Positions 1 to 7,367 of a DNA stretch of 20,608 bases are shown here, piece by piece. The position numbers and the translations under genes were made by a program. This DNA comes from an uncultured Eubacteriales bacterium. Its GTDB lineage: Bacteria > Bacillota > Clostridia > Oscillospirales > Oscillospiraceae. Positions within the stretch are counted from its first letter, which is position 1. The number at the start of each line of letters is the position of its first letter. Where the stretch lies: NCBI GenBank assembly GCA_900549475.1, contig UROF01000039.1:1-20608 (forward strand), given 5' to 3'. A model generated the notes under the pieces. That model was given only the letters and a program-made list of their open reading frames with translations, had not been told where the DNA came from and made no database searches.

Positions 1-841
1 TCTCCTCGATGTGGGTGGGATGGATGCGGCCGTCGGCGATCAGCTTCTCCAGGGCTACCCGGGCCACCTCACGGCGGACAGGCTCAAAGCAGGAGACAGT
101 GATGGCCTCCGGGGTATCGTCGATGATCAGATCCACACCGGTCAGGGTCTCGATGGTGCGGATGTTGCGGCCTTCACGGCCAATGATACGGCCCTTCATC
201 TCGTCATTAGGCAGGGGTACCACACTGACGGTGATCTCGGCCACATGGTCGGCGGCACAGCGCTGGATGGCGGTAGCCACGATCTCCTTGGCCCGCTGAT
301 CCGCCTCGTCCTTGGCCCGGGCCTCGATCTCCTTGATCTTCATGGCCGTCTCGTGGGTCACTTCGGACTCCACCTGGGCGATCAGGTAATTCTTGGCTTC
401 CTCAGCGGTAAAACCGGAAATACGCTCCAGCATTTCCGTCTGGCTGCGCTTGATGAGCTTGATCTCCTCCTGCTCCTTGTCAGCCTCCGCATGCTTCTGG
501 TTCAGGGCCTCTTCTTTCCGCTCGATGTTCTCCGTCTTGCGGTCTAAATTTTCCTCTTTCTGCTGCAGGCGGCGCTCCTGCTTCTGCAGGTCCGCCCGGC
601 GGGATTTCTCTTCCTTCTCATACTCGCTGCGGGCACGCAAGATCTCTTCTTTTGCCTCCACCAGAGCCTCACGCTTCTTACTCTCGGAGCTTTTAATCGC
701 TTCGTTGATAATACGGCGTGCTTCTTCCTCTGCGCTGGAGATCTCCTTTTCCGAAACCTTTTTCCGATAAACGATGCCGAGAGGGAAGAACACGACAGCT
801 GCCACAACAAAGGCGATGACAGCCAGGATATACGGCATCAT
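1..841 (-). CDS. rny: Ribonuclease Y, N-terminal part (cut by window edge)
   Basis: RNase Y is the membrane-anchored endoribonuclease that starts mRNA decay in many Firmicutes. The minus strand from 841 stays open for 280 codons and runs off the window at base 1. The visible protein has one N-terminal transmembrane helix (about residues 3-23, MPYILAVIAFVVAAVVFFPL), a long Glu/Lys/Arg-rich coiled coil (about 30-200), and a KH RNA-binding domain with the GRIIGREGRNIR signature (about 215-265). The catalytic HD domain would follow and is outside the window; the full protein should be near 520 residues. The start is one of two adjacent ATG codons, 8 bases after AGGAGG. It has its own promoter and a long leader with two hairpins. 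Identification is firm. Confidence 0.95.
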   Translation of the reverse strand, partial: MMPYILAVIAFVVAAVVFFPLGIVYRKKVSEKEISSAEEEARRIINEAIKSSESKKREALVEAKEEILRARSEYEKEEKSRRADLQKQERRLQQKEENLDRKTENIERKEEALNQKHAEADKEQEEIKLIKRSQTEMLERISGFTAEEAKNYLIAQVESEVTHETAMKIKEIEARAKDEADQRAKEIVATAIQRCAADHVAEITVSVVPLPNDEMKGRIIGREGRNIRTIETLTGVDLIIDDTPEAITVSCFEPVRREVARVALEKLIADGRIHPTHIEE

Positions 842-890
842 GTTCTGCTCCTCCTGTTTGATTTTCTTATGGAATGGGGGTTTTCGCTTT

Positions 891-948
891 CCGGCGCTGA
901 CGGGGCGCCGGACATGGAAATAATCAGCGGATACCCCTTATTATCCGC
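891..948 (-). promoter_or_regulatory. Two hairpins in the rny mRNA leader
   Basis: Between the rny promoter and its start codon are two perfect stems: 927-933 with 942-948 (GCGGATA/TATCCGC, 8-base loop), and 891-897 with 905-911 (CCGGCGC/GCGCCGG, 7-base loop). Neither is followed by a T run on the minus strand, so they do not look like terminators. They lie in a leader of about 120 bases and could affect stability or self-regulation of the message. The structure is seen; the role is inferred. Confidence 0.5.
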
Positions 949-966
949 CGACAAAAATCCTATTCA

Positions 967-996
967 ATAATACTCGCTCTACCTGCTCCCTGTCAA
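967..996 (-). promoter_or_regulatory. Promoter of rny
   Basis: On the minus strand TTGACA (991-996) is followed after 18 bases by TATTAT (967-972). This is a near-consensus sigma-A promoter. It lies directly downstream of the amidase terminator and would start transcription near base 960, about 120 bases before the rny start codon. Confidence 0.8.
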
Positions 997-998
997 GT

Positions 999-1055
999 AA
1001 AAAGAGGCCGCAGAAAGGCAAAAAGCGGCCCGGGACGGAACCCTCCATCCCGGGC
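999..1055 (-). terminator. Tandem overlapping terminators after the amidase gene
   Basis: On the minus strand a stem GCCCGGGA/TCCCGGGC (1028-1035 with 1048-1055) is followed by CGCTTTTT. A second, overlapping stem GGCCGC/GCGGCC (1006-1011 with 1025-1030) is followed by TCTTTTT. Both have the form of rho-independent terminators and separate the amidase gene from the rny promoter. Confidence 0.85.
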
Positions 1056-1124
1056 TTCTGCCGGAATCCTACTCTCCAAAACAGGGCGGCAGGCGCCGTT
1101 TTGTCCCGAAAGTTCTCTCTCCGG

Positions 1125-1865
1125 CTATGTCTCGATATAACGGGCCGCCGCATAACCGACGTAATCCCCGTAGCGCACCACATACCAATCTTCGTATTGT
1201 CCATATACCGTCACCGACGCACCGTGGGGTATATGGGCAATAACTGCGGCGCTGCTGTCGGGGCGGCTGCGGAGGTTCAGGGTACCGCCGCCTGCCTGGA
1301 CGATGCCTTCCACCGGATCTACGGGCCAGATGAAGGGTATGTCAAAGAAATCAGTAAGGCTCAGCACTAAAGTGCGGGCGATCTCCTGTATGTTATTTTC
1401 GATCCACTGGGCATCTTCCACATTGTCATGGTAGCCGATCTCCAGCAGTACCGCCGGGAACCGGGGGCCCCGGACCTCGATGAGGCTGGTGGTGGTCCGC
1501 GTCACCACCTTGTCCGGCAGGGGATAGATGTTTCTGAGATTATTGACGAAAATCTGTGCCGCGCGCTGGCCTTCGCCGCTGCCGGGATAGTAGAAAGCAA
1601 TGATCCCCCGGTTTTTCCCCTCGCTGCCGGGGCCAGAGGCGTTGGAGTGGAGGGCCAGATACAGGTCGTACCAGCCCTGATTGGCCTGCCGGACAGAGCT
1701 GGCGGCAGTCATATCCGGGGTGTTGCGGCTGTAACGGATGCCGCAGCTGTTGAGATAGGGGACCATAGCGTCCGCCAGACGGTTCATCCAATATTCCTCG
1801 CTGCCGCTGCCGGTAACGTAAAGATTATATTCCTGGGTGGACGGGCTGATGTATATCGTGGGCAT
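1125..1865 (-). CDS. N-acetylmuramoyl-L-alanine amidase with C-terminal SH3b domain
   Basis: Probable zinc-dependent amidase (Amidase_3 type) that cuts the bond between muramic acid and the stem peptide of peptidoglycan; 246 residues. The catalytic half covers about residues 1-175, with the LALHSNA segment (H73) and PAVLLEIGYHDN (E142), which match a zinc-binding His and the catalytic Glu of this family. Residues about 187-246 form a bacterial SH3 domain (LNLRSRPDSSAAVIAHIPHG), a wall-binding module. The usual first zinc motif DPGHGG is replaced by SPSTQEYN at residues 7-14, so that ligand is missing or supplied elsewhere, perhaps by E23/E24. There is no signal peptide or membrane helix. The start has AGGAGG 7 bases upstream. 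It sits between the thrS terminator and the rny promoter and appears to be a single-gene unit. The fold assignment is fairly sure; activity and export route are not. Confidence 0.85.
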   Translation of the reverse strand: MPTIYISPSTQEYNLYVTGSGSEEYWMNRLADAMVPYLNSCGIRYSRNTPDMTAASSVRQANQGWYDLYLALHSNASGPGSEGKNRGIIAFYYPGSGEGQRAAQIFVNNLRNIYPLPDKVVTRTTTSLIEVRGPRFPAVLLEIGYHDNVEDAQWIENNIQEIARTLVLSLTDFFDIPFIWPVDPVEGIVQAGGGTLNLRSRPDSSAAVIAHIPHGASVTVYGQYEDWYVVRYGDYVGYAAARYIET

Positions 1866-1930
1866 GGAGCCACCTCCTGTCTGCCCATTCTATGCACGGG
1901 ACTAAAATCTGGTGCCGGATCTCCCCTGAA

Positions 1931-1964
1931 AATAAGAAAGCGCCGCCCCATTTTGGGGCGGCGC
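1931..1964 (-). terminator. Rho-independent terminator of thrS
   Basis: An 11-bp perfect stem, GCGCCGCCCCA (1940-1950) with TGGGGCGGCGC (1954-1964) and a 3-base loop, is followed on the minus strand by TTTCTTATT. It lies 30 bases past the thrS stop codon. Confidence 0.9.
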
Positions 1965-1993
1965 CTGTACTGATTTCCGTATACTACTTGGAT

Positions 1994-3751
1994 TTACTTC
2001 TTGGCCTTGGAATCCACCACGTCCTTGAGCAGGGCGGTAAAGTCCTCCATAGACATAGCGCCCAGGTCGCCGTCGGAGCGGTGACGGGGGGAGACGGTAC
2101 CGTTCTCCATATCCCGGTCGCCTACCACCAGCATATAGGGCACCTTCTCCAGCTGAGCCTCCCGGATCTTCTTGCCGATCTTCTCGTTGCGGTGGTCCAC
2201 CTCCACCCGGAAGCCCTGGCCGTCCAGGGACCGTGCCACCTGGTCGGCATACTCCGCCGCCCGGTCGGTAACGGGCAGCACCTTTACCTGCACCGGAGCC
2301 AGCCAGGTGGGGAAGGCGCCGGCAAAGTGTTCGGTGATGACGCCGATGAACCGCTCGATGGAGCCCAGCAGAGCCCGATGGATCATGACGGGGCGATGCT
2401 TCTCGCCGTCCTCTCCCACATACTCCAACTCAAAGCGCTCAGGCATCTGGAAGTCCAGCTGGATGGTACCGCACTGCCAGGTGCGGCCCAGGGAGTCGGA
2501 CAGGTGGAAGTCCAGCTTGGGGCCGTAGAAGGCGCCGTCTCCGGCGTTGATAACAAAGTCCTTGCCCATCTCCGTAATGGCGGCCTGAAGGGTCTCCTCA
2601 GCAAAGTGCCAGACCTCCTCATCGCCCATGTGGTCCTCGGGCATGGTGCTCAGCTCGATCTGATAGCTGAGGCCAAAGGTGGAATAGATCTCATCAAAGA
2701 GCTTCACCACGTTCTTGATCTCGTCCTTCATCTGGGCGGGGGTCATGAAGATGTGAGCATCGTCCTGGGTGAAGCAGCGGACCCGGAACAGACCGTGAAG
2801 GGCTCCGGAGAGCTCATGGCGGTGGACCAGGCCCAGCTCCGCCATCCGCAGGGGCAGATCCCGGTAGGAGTGAGGCTCATTCTTGTACACCAGCATGCCG
2901 CCGGGGCAGTTCATGGGCTTGACCGCGTAGTCCTCCCCGTCAATGACGGTGGTGTACATGTTGTTCTTGTAGTGATCCCAGTGGCCGCTGCGGTGCCAGA
3001 GCTCCTGGTTGAGGATGATAGGCGTGGAGATCTCCACATAGCCGTAGCGCTTGTGGGCCTGACGCCAGTAGTCCAGCAGGGTGTTGCGCAGCACCATGCC
3101 CTTGGGCAGGAAGAAGGGGAAGCCCGGACCCTCGTCGGCCATCATAAACAGGCCCAGCTCCTTACCCAGCTTCCGGTGATCCCGACGCTTGGCCTCCTCC
3201 AGCCGCTGGAGGTACTCATCCAGTTCCTCCTTCTTGGGGAAGGCCACGCCGTAGATCCGCTGGAGGGTCTGGCGGCTGGAGTCGCCACGCCAATAAGCGG
3301 CGTTGCAGGCGGTGAGCTTGATGGCGTTGCCCTTGATGCGGCCGGTGGAATCCAGGTGGGGACCGGCGCACAGGTCCGTAAACTCACCCTGCTTGTAGAA
3401 GGAGATGTGGGCATCCTCCGGCAGATCGTTGATGAGCTCCACCTTGTAGGGCTCACCCTTCTCCTCCATGAACTTCACCGCCTCCTCGCGGGGCAGCTCG
3501 AAGCGCTCCAGCTTCAGCTTCTCCTTGCAGATCTTCCGCATCTCCGCTTCCAGCTCCTCCAGCTCCTTCTCGGAGAAGGGCTCCGGCGTGTCAAAGTCGT
3601 AATAAAAGCCGTTTTCAATGCTGGGGCCGATGGCCAGCTTCACTTCCGGGTGCAGGCGCTTCATGGCCTGGGCCAGGACGTGGGAACAGGTATGCCAATA
3701 GGTTTTCCGATACTCGGGATTGTCAAAGGTATACAGGTTTTCTTCGCTCAT
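1994..3751 (-). CDS. thrS: Threonyl-tRNA synthetase, short form without TGS domain
   Basis: Charges tRNA-Thr with threonine in the cytoplasm; 585 residues. The ATG at 3751 (MSEENLYTF) is chosen because AAGGAG lies 9 bases upstream; longer readings in this frame run through the T-box terminator and are not credible. The editing domain has the HxxxH pair (H20, H24, in HTCSHVLAQA). The class II catalytic core shows MNCPGGMLVYK (zinc Cys) and HRHELSGALHGLFRVRCFTQDDAHIF (motif 2 region), followed by the C-terminal anticodon-binding domain (VQVKVLPVTDRAAEYA, EKIGKKIREAQLEKVPYMLVVGDRD). Most bacterial ThrRS are about 640 residues and begin with a TGS domain of about 60 residues, which is absent here. 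Expression is controlled by a T-box leader. Identification is firm. Confidence 0.97.
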   Translation of the reverse strand: MSEENLYTFDNPEYRKTYWHTCSHVLAQAMKRLHPEVKLAIGPSIENGFYYDFDTPEPFSEKELEELEAEMRKICKEKLKLERFELPREEAVKFMEEKGEPYKVELINDLPEDAHISFYKQGEFTDLCAGPHLDSTGRIKGNAIKLTACNAAYWRGDSSRQTLQRIYGVAFPKKEELDEYLQRLEEAKRRDHRKLGKELGLFMMADEGPGFPFFLPKGMVLRNTLLDYWRQAHKRYGYVEISTPIILNQELWHRSGHWDHYKNNMYTTVIDGEDYAVKPMNCPGGMLVYKNEPHSYRDLPLRMAELGLVHRHELSGALHGLFRVRCFTQDDAHIFMTPAQMKDEIKNVVKLFDEIYSTFGLSYQIELSTMPEDHMGDEEVWHFAEETLQAAITEMGKDFVINAGDGAFYGPKLDFHLSDSLGRTWQCGTIQLDFQMPERFELEYVGEDGEKHRPVMIHRALLGSIERFIGVITEHFAGAFPTWLAPVQVKVLPVTDRAAEYADQVARSLDGQGFRVEVDHRNEKIGKKIREAQLEKVPYMLVVGDRDMENGTVSPRHRSDGDLGAMSMEDFTALLKDVVDSKAKK

Positions 3752-3780
3752 GGGAAATAGCTCCTTTCTGAAATAGGGGC

Positions 3781-4044
3781 AAAAAAATTCACCCCTGACA
3801 CAAAATTCAGGGGTGAAGTAATTGATAATGATACTCCACGGTTCCACCCTGCTTACGGCCCGCAGGCCGTCGCTCGTGACCTCTGTAACGGGAGGACCCG
3901 TCCCGGTCTACTCCCCATTTGGGTTTCGGCGGGCGGCTCAGGGGTGGTAGGCAATCCTGTCTCCGCGGCAGGAGCACTTTCAGCAAAACGCGCTCCCTCT
4001 CTGGGCCCTTCCACAGGTGCTGTCCCCTTCTCTGCCATTTTTAC
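3781..4044 (-). promoter_or_regulatory. T-box riboswitch controlling thrS (Thr specifier ACC)
   Basis: The leader contains the conserved T-box AGGGTGGAACCGTGG (3850 down to 3836) and, after it, an intrinsic terminator: TTCACCCCTGA (3817-3807 read on minus) with TCAGGGGTGAA (3798-3788), then seven Ts (3787-3781). Uncharged tRNA-Thr would stabilise the antiterminator and allow thrS transcription. Stem I can be drawn with GGGG after AGAGAA pairing with CCCC at 3944-3941. This places ACC (3948-3946) followed by A in the specifier loop; ACC is a threonine codon, which agrees with the gene. The distal stem includes GGAGC/GCTCC. The specifier assignment rests on hand folding; the T-box itself is certain. 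Confidence 0.93.
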
Positions 4045-4050
4045 GCTGAT

Positions 4051-4079
4051 AGTGTATCACCGCAGGCGGACATTGTCAA
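4051..4079 (-). promoter_or_regulatory. Promoter of the T-box/thrS transcript
   Basis: TTGACA (4074-4079) and TACACT (4051-4056) on the minus strand, with 17 bases between them. Transcription would start near 4044, at the foot of the T-box Stem I. Confidence 0.88.
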
Positions 4080-4134
4080 GAGGGAGGCGTTTCCTTTTTT
4101 GCCTTCCCGACACGAATTCGCCCACCATCAATGA

Positions 4135-4168
4135 GAAAAAAGCGGCGGCCCGAAACCGGAACCGCCGC
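4135..4168 (-). terminator. Terminator of the sialic-acid operon, after nagB
   Basis: The stem GCGGCGG/CCGCCGC (4142-4148 with 4162-4168) is followed on the minus strand by TTTTTTC. It lies 14 bases past the nagB stop codon and just before the thrS promoter. Confidence 0.92.
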
Positions 4169-4182
4169 AAAAAATCAGGGTT

Positions 4183-4911
4183 TTACAGGATCTTGCTCAG
4201 GGCTGCCTTGTCGCCGCAGAGGACAACATTGGGGTGCATCTGGAGAATAGAAGCGGGCACCTCAGGCACCACAGGGCCATAGAAGGCCTTCTTGACAATC
4301 TCCGCCTTGTCCTCGCCGGACACCACCACCAGGATCTGGCGGGCCTGCATGATGGACTTGATGCCCATGGTGATGGCCCGCTTGGGCACCTCGTCCTTGG
4401 AGGCGAAAAACCGGGCATTGGCCTCAATGGTCCGCTCGGTGAGGTTCACCACATGGGTCTCCAGCTCGAAGGCGTGACCGGGCTCATTGAAGCCGATGTG
4501 GCCGTTGTGGCCCATGCCCAGCACCTGGACGTCAATGCCGCCCATGCTGCGGATGACCTGGTTGTAGCGCTCACACTCCGCCTCGGGATCGGAGGCCAGG
4601 CCGTTGGGGACATTGGTGTTGGCGGGGTCGATGTTCACATGGTCAAACAGATTGGTCTGCATAAAGTAGCGGTAGCTCTGGTCATGGGTGGGAGCTAAGC
4701 CCACATACTCATCCAGGTTCACGCTCTTGACCTGGCTGAAATCCAAATCGCCCTTATTGTACCAGTCAATGAGCTGCTTGTACATTCCGATAGGGGTGGA
4801 GCCGGTGGCAAGACCCAGCACACAGGCAGGATTCAGGATCACATGGGCGGACACGATGTTGGCCGCCTTGCGGCTCATATCCTTATAATCCTCAGACACA
4901 TAGATTTTCAT
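4183..4911 (-). CDS. nagB: Glucosamine-6-phosphate deaminase
   Basis: Converts glucosamine-6-phosphate to fructose-6-phosphate plus ammonia, the last step by which amino sugars enter glycolysis; cytoplasmic; 242 residues, the usual length. Family motifs are all present: the phosphate loop GLATGSTPIGMY (residues 33-44), the LDEY segment with the proton-transfer Asp (D67), and GMGHNGHIGFNEPG (132-145), which carries the catalytic His (H138) and Glu. The position of E. coli Asp141 is Asn here (N136), which I recall as common in Firmicutes enzymes. The ATG has GAGGAG about 9 bases upstream. It is the last gene of the sialic-acid operon, 134 bases after nanA, with a large hairpin in the gap and a terminator behind it. 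Identification is firm. Confidence 0.97.
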   Translation of the reverse strand: MKIYVSEDYKDMSRKAANIVSAHVILNPACVLGLATGSTPIGMYKQLIDWYNKGDLDFSQVKSVNLDEYVGLAPTHDQSYRYFMQTNLFDHVNIDPANTNVPNGLASDPEAECERYNQVIRSMGGIDVQVLGMGHNGHIGFNEPGHAFELETHVVNLTERTIEANARFFASKDEVPKRAITMGIKSIMQARQILVVVSGEDKAEIVKKAFYGPVVPEVPASILQMHPNVVLCGDKAALSKIL

Positions 4912-4984
4912 GATAACATACTCCTCTCAGCGTATCATAATGGTTCTTCTCAGCGCCGGGAAAATTCCCCCGGACGCAGCGCGG

Positions 4985-5037
4985 CGCCGGGCAGGTGGAG
5001 GGCAGGCAAACCGCCTGCCCTCCGCCCGCACCCGGCG
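4985..5037 (-). repeat. Long intercistronic hairpin between nanA and nagB
   Basis: An 11-bp perfect stem GGAGGGCAGGC/GCCTGCCCTCC (4997-5007 with 5013-5023, 5-base loop) sits inside an outer 7-bp stem CGCCGGG/CCCGGCG (4985-4991 with 5031-5037). No T run follows on either strand, so it is not a standard terminator. It may protect the 3' end of upstream nanA message or be an intergenic palindromic repeat. Confidence 0.6.
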
Positions 5038-5045
5038 GCGGAATC

Positions 5046-5954
5046 TCAGCAGTATTTGGCGATAGCGTCGGCGATCATCTGGGCGCACTCCACGGTGACC
5101 GCATGATCGGCCTCTGCCAGGTTCAGCAGAGGAGCCCGGACGCCACCCACATCGGGACCGCCCTGGAGACGGATAACTTCCTTGATGACGGCGTACATAT
5201 TGCCCTCGGCGGAGCAGAGCTTGTAGATGATGCGGCAGCACTCGTTCTGCACCTCGCGGCCCTTGGCCATGTCGCCGGCCAGGAACAGCTCCCGTACCTT
5301 CAGGTACAGCTCGGGCATCACAGCGTAGGTACCGCCGATACCGCCGATGGCGCCGGCAGCCAGACCGGAGAGCAGCTGCTCATCGGGACCGTTGAACACC
5401 ACAGCGCCCTCGTCGTGGAACATCTGGATGTCCTGGACAGGCATGGAGGAGTTCTTCACGCCGATGACCCGGGGATTCTTCAGCATCTCCTTGAGCAGGG
5501 GCACGGTGAGGGCCACGCCTGCCAGCTGGGGGATGTTGTAGATGATGAAGTCGGTGTTGGGAGCGGCGTCAGAGATGTCGTTCCAGTACTTGGCAATGGC
5601 CTTAGGAGGCAGGTGGAAGTAGATGGGGGGGATGGCGGCAATGGCGTCCACGCCCAGGCTCTCAGCGTGGGCAGCCAGAATACGGCTGTCCTCGGTGTTG
5701 TTGCAGGCCACGTGGGCAATGATGGTCATCTTGCCGCCCACCTCAGCCATGACGTTCTCCAGCGTGATCTTGCGCTCTTCCACGCTCTGGTAGATGCACT
5801 CGCCGGAGGAACCGCCCACATACAGGCCCTTGACGCCCTTGTTCAGCAGGTAACGGGCCAGAGCACGGACCGCCTCGGGGCTGACTTTGCCGTCCTTGTC
5901 ATAGCAGGCATAAAAAGCGGGAATAACACCCTGATACTTAGAAAAGTCTTTCAT
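5046..5954 (-). CDS. nanA: N-acetylneuraminate lyase
   Basis: Aldolase of the DHDPS/NAL superfamily that splits N-acetylneuraminic acid into N-acetylmannosamine and pyruvate; 302 residues, a typical length. The pyruvate-binding loop reads GGSSGE (47-52), the NAL form; dihydrodipicolinate synthases usually have GTTGE. The Schiff-base lysine is K167 in VIGVKNSS and the catalytic tyrosine is Y139 in YNIP. The ATG at 5954 is preferred over a TTG three codons upstream, because GGAG lies 10 bases before the ATG but too close to the TTG. It follows nanQ after 44 bases and precedes nagB, which supports the sialic-acid role over a keto-deoxy sugar aldolase. Substrate remains inferred, but well supported. 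Confidence 0.93.
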   Translation of the reverse strand: MKDFSKYQGVIPAFYACYDKDGKVSPEAVRALARYLLNKGVKGLYVGGSSGECIYQSVEERKITLENVMAEVGGKMTIIAHVACNNTEDSRILAAHAESLGVDAIAAIPPIYFHLPPKAIAKYWNDISDAAPNTDFIIYNIPQLAGVALTVPLLKEMLKNPRVIGVKNSSMPVQDIQMFHDEGAVVFNGPDEQLLSGLAAGAIGGIGGTYAVMPELYLKVRELFLAGDMAKGREVQNECCRIIYKLCSAEGNMYAVIKEVIRLQGGPDVGGVRAPLLNLAEADHAVTVECAQMIADAIAKYC

Positions 5955-5998
5955 CCTTAACAATCTCCTTTTCTTTTATAATGTTGCAGCGCCACGGA

Positions 5999-6454
5999 TC
6001 AATGAATCCTTACCTTGAATACCGCTTTGGTGACGGTACGGGGCGTATCGGTAAACATTTTGATCTTATGGGCGTCACCGGGAAACACCACCAGGAAGTC
6101 TCCCGGAGATAGGGTGAGCTTGTAGCTGCCCTGACCTCGGTAGGCGTAAAAGTCGTTTTCCGGCTTGCTCTCAAATTGCTCCAGCGCCTCAGGCGGAGCA
6201 ATCTCCACCCGTTCGCTGCCGGAAAGCATGATGTGAATATCCAGATATTTCTCGTGAGCCTCGAAAAAGCTCTCCTCGTCGGAGATGGTCTCATAGGTGA
6301 ACCGGGTGCAGTAGACGTCGTCGCCCTGGAGGTCCACCCGGACGCCGTCTTTCAGGCCGCCGAGAAATTCCGGTGTAATGTTGGCAAGGGCCAGGTCCAG
6401 GCCGGGGTGGATGCCCCGGTACTCCCCGGCATACTGATTTTTCGCATAAATCAT
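5999..6454 (-). CDS. nanQ: YhcH/YjgK/YiaL family protein, probable sialic acid anomerase
   Basis: Small cupin-like protein (151 residues, the usual family size). The E. coli member YhcH (NanQ) accelerates interconversion of alpha and beta anomers of N-acetylneuraminate, so the lyase gets the form it uses. The metal-binding signature is visible: ExH at E65/H67 (FFEAHEKYLDIH), H74 in the same segment, and H129 in FPGDAHKIK. It starts 5 bases after the second permease gene and ends 44 bases before nanA, so the three are surely cotranscribed. A ribosome site AAGGGA precedes the ATG. The family is certain; the anomerase role is taken from E. coli and the context. Confidence 0.9.
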   Translation of the reverse strand: MIYAKNQYAGEYRGIHPGLDLALANITPEFLGGLKDGVRVDLQGDDVYCTRFTYETISDEESFFEAHEKYLDIHIMLSGSERVEIAPPEALEQFESKPENDFYAYRGQGSYKLTLSPGDFLVVFPGDAHKIKMFTDTPRTVTKAVFKVRIH

Positions 6455-6459
6455 GGCAT

Positions 6460-7353
6460 TTATCCCTTCACCGCGCCCATGGTAATACCCTGGGTGAAAT
6501 ACCGCTGGAACAGGATAAACACCACCAGGATGGGAACGGCCGCCACTGCCGCGCCGGCCATGATCAGGCCGAAATCGTTGGCGTCAGGGCCGCTCTGCAT
6601 GAGGGCGATACCGACGGGAATGGTCAGGTTGGAACGGGAGATCAGCATAATCAGCTGCATGAAGTAGTCGTTCCAGGAGGTGATGAAGGTGAAGATGGCC
6701 AGCGCGCCCACACCGGGCTTGATGAGGGGGAACACGATCTGGGCAAAGGTACGCCACTGGCCGGCACCGTCGATCCGGGCAGCCTCCAGCATCTCAGTGG
6801 GCACGTTCTCAGAGAACTGCTTCATCAGGAACACGCCGAAGGGCCAGCCCACAATGGGCAGGATCACCGCCAGCAGGGTATCGTGGATGCCCATGGCCGC
6901 CATCTGCTGGACCAGGGGGATCAGGATGACCTGCTTGGGCAGCGCCATGGCGCAGACCATCAGAGAGAACACCAGAGCCCGGCCATAGAACTGCTTTTTC
7001 GCCAGGACATAGCCGGCCATAGCAGCGGTCAGGCAGGTGAGGATCATGGAGGCCACTGCCATGATGATGGTATTGAGCAGCCACTTCAGGGAGGTGGCGA
7101 TCATGGGGCCGGTGATGACATAGCCTGCCACCTTCAGCTCAAAGAGGGGCATCTGCTCGGCAAAGAGCCGCTGGTAGTTATCCAGCGTAAACACCTGGGG
7201 GAAGAAGGTGGGCGCGGCGGAGTTGATCTCCTGGGCCGTCTTGAAGGAGCCGGTGATGATCCAGTACACCGGGAAGATGAACAGGAACGCCAGCACCGCC
7301 AGGATCACCAGGCACGCAATGGTGTAGGGGGACTTTTTCTTCGTCGTCAGCAC
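6460..7353 (-). CDS. CUT1 sugar ABC transporter permease (MalG type)
   Basis: One of two membrane subunits of a carbohydrate importer; 297 residues with about six transmembrane helices (the first at about 10-33). The conserved EAA loop, which contacts the ATPase, is EAARIDGAGQW at about 190-200, followed by a Pro-rich end (IKPG). The start is GTG at 7353, with AGGAGG 7 bases upstream; there is no ATG at this place. Only 14 bases separate it from the upstream permease gene. Length, the TM1 signature VYWIITGSFK and the final YFTQGITMGAVKG are characteristic of MalG-type subunits. The substrate is inferred to be a sialic acid from the neighbouring nan genes. Confidence 0.92.
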   Translation of the reverse strand: MLTTKKKSPYTIACLVILAVLAFLFIFPVYWIITGSFKTAQEINSAAPTFFPQVFTLDNYQRLFAEQMPLFELKVAGYVITGPMIATSLKWLLNTIIMAVASMILTCLTAAMAGYVLAKKQFYGRALVFSLMVCAMALPKQVILIPLVQQMAAMGIHDTLLAVILPIVGWPFGVFLMKQFSENVPTEMLEAARIDGAGQWRTFAQIVFPLIKPGVGALAIFTFITSWNDYFMQLIMLISRSNLTIPVGIALMQSGPDANDFGLIMAGAAVAAVPILVVFILFQRYFTQGITMGAVKG

Positions 7354-7367
7354 TGTGATCCCTCCTC

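Noticed and set aside
1892..3760. Long open frame on the plus strand opposite thrS (622 codons)
   Set aside because: It is the complement of a certain gene, has no ribosome site or family motifs, and is rich in Leu, His, Val and Gly as expected for antisense of GC-rich coding DNA.
3752..3847. N-terminal extension of ThrRS starting at 3847
   Set aside because: It would be translated through the T-box terminator, has no ribosome site and does not resemble TGS; the ATG at 3751 has a good site.
3853..4038. 61-codon open frame in front of thrS
   Set aside because: It lies within the T-box leader, and its start is only bases from the transcript 5' end. The RNA structure explains the region.
5046..5954. 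Dihydrodipicolinate synthase instead of sialic-acid lyase
   Set aside because: The loop is GGSSGE, not GTTGE, and the neighbours are nanQ, nagB and a sugar importer, not lysine genes.
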